A DNA stretch of 64,000 nucleotides from Spongospora subterranea f. sp. subterranea (Eukaryota; Endomyxa: Phytomyxea; Phytomyxea; Plasmodiophorida), in NCBI GenBank assembly GCA_049724395.1, contig JAUGWO010000200.1, positions 1 through 64,000 on the forward strand. Reading direction: 5' to 3'. The notes under the pieces were generated by a model. That model saw only the letters and a program-made list of their open reading frames with translations. It searched no databases and was not told where the DNA came from. The position numbers and the translations under genes were made by a program. Positions 56,638 through 64,000 of the stretch are shown here, in pieces (position 1 is the stretch's first letter; each line of letters starts with the position of its first letter).

Positions 56638-57626
56638 TGTCAATTGGCAATGACAGCTGATCGCGAATAGATCTCTCATGTTGGTCCCGATAACGGTGCC
56701 CCAATCTCTTGAATCAACATGCATCCGCTACCGCAAAGGTCCATGGACACGGCCAATTGTTCAAAAAATAAACAAGACGGTGGCTGACCTGTTGAATTTT
56801 ATCCTCTTTCGAAGGCGTATGATATTTCTTTGAACACCAGGTGGGCGATTGTAGTACCCATATCGGGATTATTGGGGAAATCGTGAAAACCGACACGCGA
56901 AGATTACAGAATTTGCGCCCTGTGAAATGGGCGCTTATATTTTGGCATCAGTAGCCAAAAACTTCGCATGAACTGATATGCAGTCTTTTTTTAATTCGAT
57001 GTTTGTGCATGGGTAATAAATGATCTCAGGGGCTAAACCGCTACTTTTGTCGAAGTCTGTAATCTCTTCATAAAGCCACTAGAACAGACTAGAACCGTAT
57101 TTCAGTACGGTTGTTCATCTCTTCTCCAAAAACCGCAGGCGTCATCGAAGTTGATGCGACGCGGGGTCGGACACTTGACCTCACTGTTGGCGGCCTGCTC
57201 ACTCATAATACTTTGAATAAAAACAATTCTTGACACTGGAGGCAAATCCTGTTTGTTGACTATAAAACCTTGTCTATAGGCCTTCCGGATGCCCTCTTTT
57301 TGTTTCACAATCTTTTAGATCAAAAGGGGTCATTACAATTCGCCGTATCAGGCGCATCACCCTGAAAAAATTTCAACCGTCCGACGACCAGACTTTGCCT
57401 TCCTCGACAAACTATTTCCCTTCTGTATCGTGGTGGAAACGTTTACCGTATTTTGAGCCCGTTCACCCAAGAGTCAAGACGAATCAACAACAACATTTTG
57501 TATTTTTTTACTCTCCATGTCGGCGAGCTGTTTCTAGTTTTTTTTCAGCGCCGGAAGAAGGTAAACAAGCGGTTCGGTTTTCATAAGCAATTGCACCAGA
57601 GTAGCGCAAGCTGTGAAACAAGGTGA
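56638..57626. other. Unique segment of duplication unit A
   Basis: It contains a small minus-strand frame (57308-57102, MKQKEGIRKAYRQGF...) that is also present, diverged, in unit B. No domain is recognised. A T-rich stretch lies near 57500-57545. Confidence 0.4.
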
Positions 57627-57950
57627 ATGAAACGGGTCCAAAAGCTTTTCAGAAATCGCACGACGACGCTGGGTGGCCTCTTTTCAGTTAGACGGTTTGG
57701 CCCAACTTACTTGATTAGTTCTTCTGCCTTAGACATCTGCAAGCCAGAGCTGTGGCTCGGATTGTTGACGCTAACCCGGGTTTTCAAAACCTGAGCGATA
57801 TCTTGCGGGGACTTGTTCCTGAACACGTCGTCAGAATCGACGCCTACGACGACATGATCGCCACTCGTGAGGAGCTGGACATAAGAACTGCCGATCTCAA
57901 AAATGACGAAATGAACAATCTGAAGAGCAGTATAATTGTGAAATGAACGA
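57627..57950 (-). pseudogene. Truncated copy of ATPase exon 1 (unit B)
   Basis: The minus strand reads DHVVVGVDSDDVFRNKSPQD, then VLKTRVSVNNPSHS and QMSKAEELIK, followed by a stop where the live gene has Gln (CAA to TAA). Sequence similarity continues to the GAAACGGGTC junction, then stops. There is no TM1-2 and there are no later exons. Confidence 0.9.
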
Positions 57951-57984
57951 TCCGATGAGCGGTAGGATTGCGAAACGAAAGATT

Positions 57985-58135
57985 CGAGGCGGTAGGACAG
58001 CAAAATGAACTACTCGAAAAACGTCGGAATGAATTATTCGGAAGTGGCCGGACAGCGGAATGGACTTTACTTGGACGGCAAAATGAACTTCTTGGAGGTG
58101 GTCAAACAGCGTAATGAACTATTCGGAGGTGGTTC
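57985..58135. repeat. 31-bp minisatellite, shortened (unit B)
   Basis: Only three to four degenerate units remain or were ever present, against about 16 in unit A. Confidence 0.85.
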
Positions 58136-58384
58136 GGAGATGTTCAGATCCTCCCTCATTAACCATCGATAAAGGTGTGAAAAACACACATAGAAAACAT
58201 ATTTACCAGAACCTGCACTGACGGTGTGAATAATAGTTAAAGGATCCTTAACGGTTTCCAATAAAGGTTATCATTGAAGGAACGGAGAATGCGCCCGTTT
58301 CATATTCATTATAGATATTCCATGATGTACATCCCTCTCGCGAATGAATGCTTGTACTTGAATAACATTCAGTATATTGATCCC

Positions 58385-58690
58385 CGGAAGATGACGAAGA
58401 CGAACAAAGAAGGTAAGGCCATACCAAGCCAATTTTCGGATCTTGTCCATCAGGAAACCGACGAATGAAGCAATGACCGCGAGCAAAATGTATCGTAGCT
58501 GTTTTCAGAAATCGTTTGACAAAACTCTGTGGCCTTGATTAACCGGTTCAGCCATGCTTGGTTGATTAGTTCTTGTGCTTCAGAAATCTATAAACTTAAG
58601 CTGTGGCTGGGATTGATGACGCTGATCCGAGTCTTTAGAGCCTGTCTTATATCCTGCAAGGATTTTCCCCTGTCACGTCATTAATCGAAA
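58385..58690 (-). pseudogene. Decayed copy of ATPase exon 1 (minus, unit B)
   Basis: This is the duplicate of the 54785-55078 copy, nearly identical to it: ASFVGFLMDKIRKLAWYGL and the QALKTRIS-like part. Confidence 0.8.
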
Positions 58691-58691
58691 G

Positions 58692-58850
58692 GGACCGATT
58701 CTGAAGACGTGTTCAGGGACAAATCCCTGCACGAGATTGGGCAGGTATTGAAGACCCCGATATTGTCAGCAATCTGAGCCACAGATGGTTTGCAAATGTC
58801 TGAGGCAGAAGAACTAATCAAACACGTAGGACAGACCCCGTTCTGATGTA
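58692..58850 (+). pseudogene. Decayed inverted copy of ATPase exon 1 (plus, unit B)
   Basis: Duplicate of 55083-55240, differing at one or two bases (ACCGATTCTGAAGACG here, ACCGATGCTGAAGACG there). Confidence 0.85.
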
Positions 58851-59248
58851 TCGCGGCCGCGATGCTTGTTCGTAGCTTTGATTTCTCGAATGGAAAATGA
58901 TTTTGGCTTTGCGCCTCCGTGGATTGTTAGTCTATAGGCGGATAAAGTGTTTCATCTTGAGTCGTGACCTTATCTGTTAATGTTCTACAAAAAGATTTGA
59001 TGTTCAGGTTATCAGACTAATAGACAGAATGACGAATCTCTTAGCAATGATCTGGTTAAATAATCATGACAGGAATATTCACGTATCGTTGCTTGAGCCG
59101 TTCTGATCAAGTCCCGTTGAGTCAAACTCATGTTACATCGTTAACGAAACGAATACCAGTTACCATCACAGTAACATCAATAAATTCCCATGCTGTAAGT
59201 GTAACGTCTGTGGATAGGTGTTGTATCGATAACCATTCTACAGTGCCT

Positions 59249-59697
59249 GGTAGTGACAGTTTATCTGTCCCCAATCTGAAGTGCAGCGGGACGTAATGAC
59301 AGTTTATCTGTCCCCAATCTGAAGTGCAGCGGGACGGAATGACAGTAATGACAGTTTATCTGTCCCCAATCTGAAGTACAGCGGGACGTAATGACAGTTT
59401 ATCTGTCCCCAATCTGAAGTACAGCGGGACGTAATGACAGTTTATCTGTCCCCAATCTGAAGTACAGCGGGACGTAATGACAGTTTATCTGTCCCCAATC
59501 TGGAGTACAGCGGGACGTAATGACAGTTTATCTGTCCCCAATCTGGAGTACAGCGGGACGTAATGACAGTTTATCTGTCCCCAATCTGGAGTACAGCAGG
59601 ACGTAATGACAGTTTATCTGTCCCCAATCTGAAATGCAGCGGGACGGAATGACAGTAATGACAGTTTATCTGTCCCCAATCTGAAGTGCAGCGGGAC
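59249..59697. repeat. 43-bp minisatellite, about 10 units (unit B)
   Basis: Same unit as the 55.6-56.6 kb array but with less than half the copies. GAAGTGCAGC or GAAGTACAGC variants are commoner, and GACGGAATGACAGTAATG interruptions occur at both ends of the array. Confidence 0.97.
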
Positions 59698-60350
59698 GAA
59701 ATGCCAATTGGCAATGACAACTAATCGCGATTAGATCTCTTATTGTTGGTCCCAAAAACGGTGCCCCAATTTCCTGAATCATCATGCATCCGCTACCGCA
59801 AAGGTCCATGGGCACGGCCAATTGTTAAAAAAAAAACAAGACGGTGGGACACGCGAAGATTACACAAAAAATTGCGCCCTGTGAAAGAGGCCCAAATATC
59901 AGAATAGCTCATATGGCAGGAGGCTTACATTTTGGCATCAATAGTCAAAAACTTCGAGTGAACTGATATGCAGTCTATTTTTTTATCCGATGTTTGTGCA
60001 TGGGTAATGAATGATCTCAGGGACTAAACCTCCACTTTTGTCCAAGTCTGTAATCTTTTCATAAAGCCACACACCTTAGAACCGTATTTCAGTACGGTTG
60101 CCCATCTCTTTCTCAAAAACGCAGGCGTCATCAGTTGATGCGACGCGAGGTCGGACACTTGACCTCACTGTTGGCGGCCTGCTCACTCATAATACTTTGA
60201 ATAAAAACAATTCTTGACACTGAGGGCAAATTCCGTTTGATAACTATAAAACCTTGTCTATAGGCCTTCCGGATGCCCTCTTTTGTTTCACAATCTTTTC
60301 AATCAAATGGGGTCATTACGATTCGCCGTATCAGGCGCATCACCTTTGAG

Positions 60351-61247
60351 TTGATATATATAAAGGGTTGCCTTGATACTCCATGCAGCCGTTAGTATAC
60401 ACGGAGTCAGAAGATGTGTGTTTTGACTATATATAAAATCTCACGTTCTTACTGATACCGGATTTCGGTTTAAGGACTCGTTTGGTTATGGGCCCAGATA
60501 CGACAGAAACAACACCAGCAAGCGAAACGGCGATGAAGATTGATCCTTCAAAGCTCAACTCGCTTATACAACCCCTACTGATAGGAGAAAGCAACTACCA
60601 TGACTGGTTCAAGACGGTCAAGTTGGCTTTCAAGACATACCGCCTCTCTAAGTTCCTGACCTTAAAAACTGTTGACCAAGAAACCGATGAACAGTTAGCA
60701 GGTGTCCTGCTACTGGCGATGGTGCCCCAGATCCGGTCACAATTTGATGACACCGAATCCTGCACGCTTCTCATCCAAAGGTTAGAAACCAAGTATGGTA
60801 AAAGTAGCCGCATCAAGGCGGCGACGTTAAAGGCCATGTTTTGGTCTTTACGGATGGGGGCGCAGCAGGGCGTCCTGGAGTACATCCGTGAGAAGCAATC
60901 ACTCAGGGATCAGTTAAGGCTCCCCATGATCGTAACCTCACAGATGAGGATATGATCGACATCCTCATGGTGGGCTGCCGAGGTCGCTTCCCTGCGGTGA
61001 TTGAAGCACTTCATGATCAAGAAAACATTTCTTTAACAACTCTCCAAGACCGGTTGGAAAGTGCCGAAGAGTCCATGCAAAATGGTGGAAGCAGTGTAGC
61101 CAGCAACTGTTTTCGATGTGTCCAACCACAGTGCAAAATTCGCAGGGAGTATCAGATCCTCTGGTTTTCATGGCGGCTACACTGCTTCCACCATTTTGTA
61201 TGGACTCTTCGGCACTTTCCAACCGGTCTTGGAGAGTTGTTAAAGAT
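60351..61247 (+). mobile_element. Ty1/copia retrotransposon fragment (fossil): leader and gag
   Basis: It is absent from the matching point of unit A (57366). A TATA-containing leader (GATATATATAAAGGGTTGCC) is followed by a gag polyprotein start at about 60488 with a UBN2-type copia gag domain: LIQPLLIGESNYHDWFKTVK, then AVLLLAMVP-like, LIQRLETKYGKSS and REKQSLRDQL. Near its end, 61035-61108 and 61171-61247 are an inverted repeat around 62 bp. No protease, integrase or reverse transcriptase is present, so it is a partial, broken copy. It is younger than or similar in age to the recent tandem duplication. Confidence 0.7.
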
Positions 61248-61459
61248 TTGAAAAATTTTCAACCGTCCGACAACCCGTCGACAAACTATTTCCCTTTCGT
61301 GTCGTGTTGGAAACGTTTACTGAAATCCTTGAGCCCGTTCACCCAAGGATGGGTTCACTTGTCAGTCGCAAATATTAATTGCGCAAATATGTGCGCAGGT
61401 CTTGTTTCCAATAAATTCTCTTGATTCAAATACGTTCTGCAAAGAGCGTTTACGTTTCG

Positions 61460-62597
61460 ATGTTGCCGAAATCTGAACGCGGCAATGATGGTTTCTACAG
61501 GTCGTCAATGGCGGGTCCGATGTCAATGGGGGCAATCGGTGACGGTCGCTCGCAGCCGATGCAGGGGCAGATGATGCCTATGCATCCTGGTGTAATTTCT
61601 GCGTTCGATGGTGCATCGGGTTATGAGGACTTCAATGAACCTCCTTTGTTAGAAGGTGGACAAATGTTTCAGTATTCTAAACTTGATTATACCACAAGAT
61701 TGCGCTTTTTTTATTTTCATAGGCTTGTGTTTGCTCCTGGAATCTCGCCATTGTATTTTGTTTTGGTTCACACAAATTTTATTTTGGGAATTACATCAAA
61801 AAAATCTCCCCGCTAATAGGTTTTGCAGAGTTAGGAATCGATTTCAAACAGATTTGGGTCAAGACGGCGTTCGTCTTATTTCCGACTCGAATTTCTGACA
61901 AGTCAATGGAAGAAGGTGATTTGGCTGGCCCATTGGTGTTCTGTGTTTTACTTGGAGCGCTACTTCTTCTGGTAAACCAAATTGTTAATCATTTTTGATT
62001 TCTGTAGTTGTCTTAAATGCCTTGTTATTTATAATTTTTGTGTTGATCTTCTGTTCCCGTGTAGAAAACTTATTTTTTGCCATGCTATTTCCTTGTGGAA
62101 ACTCATCAAGTTACCAAGGTTTTTCACTTGCAATTAGAGGCCTTGTCAGGTTTTTTTGCCCTTTTATGTTTTGATCATTTGCCCTTCTCATTTTCGATCT
62201 TCTTAACTTGGCCAACGTGTCTCCATAGTCTGGTAAGCTGTATTTCGGGTATATCTACGGGTTCGGGATCATCGGATGTATTGGGATGTACCTGGTCTTG
62301 AACCTTATGAGCGAAAACGACCTTGACATCCACAGAATTGTTAGCATTCTCGGCTACTGCCTGCTGCCGATCGTCGTGCTGGCCCTGGTAATGCCAGTGG
62401 CCAATCTGCTGTCGACAGGTGGGGGCCATGCGGCAGGCTTGTTTGGCTCTATCGCCGCTGTGTCCTGGTCCACGTTAGCAGCTGTTAGGTTTCTGGAGAT
62501 GATCTTCAAGATGCGTGAACAACGCTGGCTGATCGCCTACCCTGCCGCTCTTTTTTATACGTGTTTCGCCATGATAACCGTTTTCGGCAAGGTCTAA
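61460..62597 (+). CDS. YIP1: Yip1/YIPF5-family Golgi membrane protein
   Basis: It is a five-TM protein of ER-to-Golgi transport that interacts with Ypt1/Rab GTPases and Yif1. Model: join(61460..61655,61829..61971,62229..62597), 708 nt, 235 aa, exact frame. The N terminus is Met/Gly/Gln-rich and cytosolic. The family signature EPPLLEELGIDFKQIWVKT spans the first intron, and GDLAGPLVFCVLLGALLLL follows. TM2-5 include YGFGIIGCIGMYLVLNLM, SILGYCLLPIVVLAL and EQRWLIAYPAALFYTCFAMI. Introns are 173 and 257 nt, much longer than usual here. The start lies only about 100 bp after the end of the tandem duplication, so its promoter must include, or have been cut by, duplicated sequence. The length fits (human YIPF5 is 257 aa). 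Confidence 0.93.
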
Positions 62598-62787
62598 ATC
62601 TACCATTTGTTATTTATAAATGCCATCAGAATCGTAACTCACAAAGTTTTTGTAACTGTGTTGAATGATTTTGCGTCTTGTACATCAAACCCAATGGTCG
62701 CCTTTGGAATCTACCTACGGTAGTGGAATGAAAAATGGACCTCACTCTGGTAGAAAGAAAGATGATGTATATTTAAGATATTGTAGA

Positions 62788-63884
62788 TTATAAATTGTTG
62801 TGTTGCTGTTGCCTTAGGACTGCTTTTTGTGTGAGGCGCCCAATTTGATCGGGATGTGTAATTTCGGGATGCAGGAACGCCCATCTCCAAACTATCTCCA
62901 TATACATCCATGACCGTATCCGGGAATATGGACACGAACATACGATCCAGCGCCACAATGCCTGAACTGACAATTTTAAAATAAGTCGAGCAATACCAAT
63001 GGGTACGCAACAGAAAAAAATATCAATAAGGGTAAATGATCAACATTATCTTACTCATAAACGAAATGAAATTATGGGCTGTTTTACATTTGAAGTTGAT
63101 GAACCGTGAATTGGGTAAAACCCTTAAACAAGCAGTAGGAAACTCAGAACGAGATTTGTGTAAAAATGAACAGTTCAATCTTGACAACGTTGAACTATTG
63201 ATAATAGGTAAACGCAACTTAGAGCAGCAGACTCAAAATAAACAGATATGTCGACACCATACATCGTCGAACCCGTGCCATTCTTTCCAGTTGCTCAGCA
63301 GATGCCGGTGAGTCACCTTCCCCAATCCATATATACCCGTTGTTCCCGAAAATTACATCGACTTCGACCTGTGGCAGTCGGACGAAATGCTGCTTACAGC
63401 GCTTCACTAATGACTGCCGGACGACAACGAACATTCCTTTCCCGAGCAATCCATACTTACTGGTTCGCGTGTGCAAGGCAATAGCACCATCGGCATAAAA
63501 ACTCTGTACTTCTGCCGAGATCAGATCGCCTTCATCGAAGACCGATCGCATTTGCAGCGAGTCTTCGTCGGTACGGCGGCGCTGAACGCCACCGGGGAGA
63601 TGGATGGCACTGAGCATTAGAACACCATCCTGGCGAGAATTGATATCAAGGCGCCAGCGTTTGTCGCCAATACCCACAACACGCCCGACAATAACATCGC
63701 CGATTTCACCGGAATAGCGCTGGGTGAGTGGTCGGACCGTCAGGAGTTTATTGACCTGTTCGACGAAACCGGCAACGGACGCGCGCAAAAGTTTGTTGGT
63801 CTCGTCGAGCTTTGTTCCATGGCCCCATAAGAACCCCGACTCAGTGGTGATGACATCCCCTGGAGCTACGAATGGTGTTGTCAT
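62788..63884 (-). CDS. RRP4: Exosome complex subunit RRP4 (EXOSC2)
   Basis: It is a cap subunit of the RNA exosome, binding RNA for 3'-5' processing and decay. Start at 63884 (MTTPFVAPGDVITTESGFLW). The N-terminal domain has WGHGT. The S1 domain has YSGEIGDVIVGRVVGIGDKR, then WRLDINSRQDGVLMLSAIHL. The KH part has VRLPQVEVDVIFGNNGYIWI. A 301-nt intron (62962-63262) is inferred at RVRRC|IVALDRM. The last exon reads IVALDRMFVSIFPDTVMDVY, GDSLEM, then FLHPEITHPDQIGRLTQ in another frame. One extra G in the GGG run at about 62877-62879 would explain the change. The alternative upstream start at 63971 adds 29 residues that do not look like RRP4. It converges with YIP1, 190 bp apart. Confidence 0.9.
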
Positions 63885-64000
63885 GATCGGGAAAGAGATT
63901 GGTCGAAACTCGCAGACACCAATAACGAGTTTGGCGGAAACAGCGTCACGGACTCGGCGAAAAACCCCCATTATCTCACTGGTGGAAGACGAGGTTACTG

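Larger units (their letters stand above)
53589..61360. repeat. Head-to-tail tandem duplication of about 4 kb (unit A 53589-57626, unit B 57627-61360)
   Basis: Both units begin at GAAACGGGTC in ATPase exon 1 and run through the same order of parts: exon-1 sequence, 31-bp array, unique segment with two further exon-1 copies, 43-bp array, and unique segment with a frame at 57102-57308 or about 60100-60290. The end, TTTCAACCGTCCGAC through GAGCCCGTTCACCCAAG, is at 57367-57475 and 61256-61350. The 54.6-55.6 kb segment and its partner at 58.2-59.2 kb differ at only a few bases, so the duplication is recent. The main differences are array lengths and an insertion in unit B. Confidence 0.92.

Noticed and set aside
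55464-56704. Regular direct repeats resembling a CRISPR array, and open frames through them
   Set aside because: Units are contiguous 43-bp copies with no unique spacers, in a eukaryotic context; the frames are repeat artefacts.

Overview
This is nuclear DNA of a eukaryote. Genes are split by short GT-AG introns, mostly 40-75 nt with a few of about 170-300 nt, and many carry a CTGAC/CTGAT-like branch site close to the acceptor. There is no operon structure. The gene set (ORC3, exosome RRP4, Yip1, a Nup50/Nup2-like nucleoporin, a Tgl3/4/5-SDP1 type lipase, DGAT2, an ACX2-like acyl-CoA oxidase, a P2C Na+/K+-ATPase-like pump, LIV-1 type zinc transporters) and the transposon mix fit an early-diverging fungus or another unicellular opisthokont relative. 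I cannot fix the lineage from this window alone.

Layout. 1-19.5 kb is gene-poor and repeat-rich. It holds a secreted protein built from two homologous halves around a 12-residue repeat (1.2-4.1 kb), a MULE DNA transposon with long inverted ends (4.2-7.3 kb), scraps of Ty1/copia, a KDZ-like transposase and an integrase-core protein (7.3-10.7 kb), a secreted fasciclin-domain protein (11.4-12.6 kb), several hairpin elements including a nested palindrome of about 1.25 kb (12.9-17.2 kb), and a Penelope-like reverse transcriptase remnant (17.4-19.4 kb). 19.9-24.2 kb has a zinc transporter and a 15-exon acyl-CoA oxidase. 24.2-29 kb is mostly empty. 29-31.5 kb has a second zinc transporter and a decayed third. 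32-49 kb is ordinary gene-dense sequence: Sua5, DGAT2, two hypotheticals, a mariner insertion, ORC3, a PHD protein, the nucleoporin and the lipase. 49.4-53.9 kb is the P-type ATPase.

53.6-61.4 kb is a head-to-tail tandem duplication of about 4 kb units. Each unit contains copies of the ATPase first exon (one live and five decayed in total, in both orientations), a 31-bp minisatellite and a 43-bp minisatellite. A Ty1/copia fragment sits only in the second unit. After it come YIP1 and RRP4, which converge.

Splice models for ACOX (695 aa), ORC3 (705 aa), the lipase (584 aa), Sua5 (358 aa) and YIP1 (235 aa) close exactly in frame. The ATPase, DGAT2, RRP4 and nucleoporin each need one or more single-base corrections, nearly always in a run of identical bases. 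That looks more like residual assembly error than gene death. DGAT2 (triacylglycerol synthesis), the lipase (triacylglycerol breakdown) and the oxidase (beta-oxidation) cover a lipid-store cycle, but they are not organised as a cluster.
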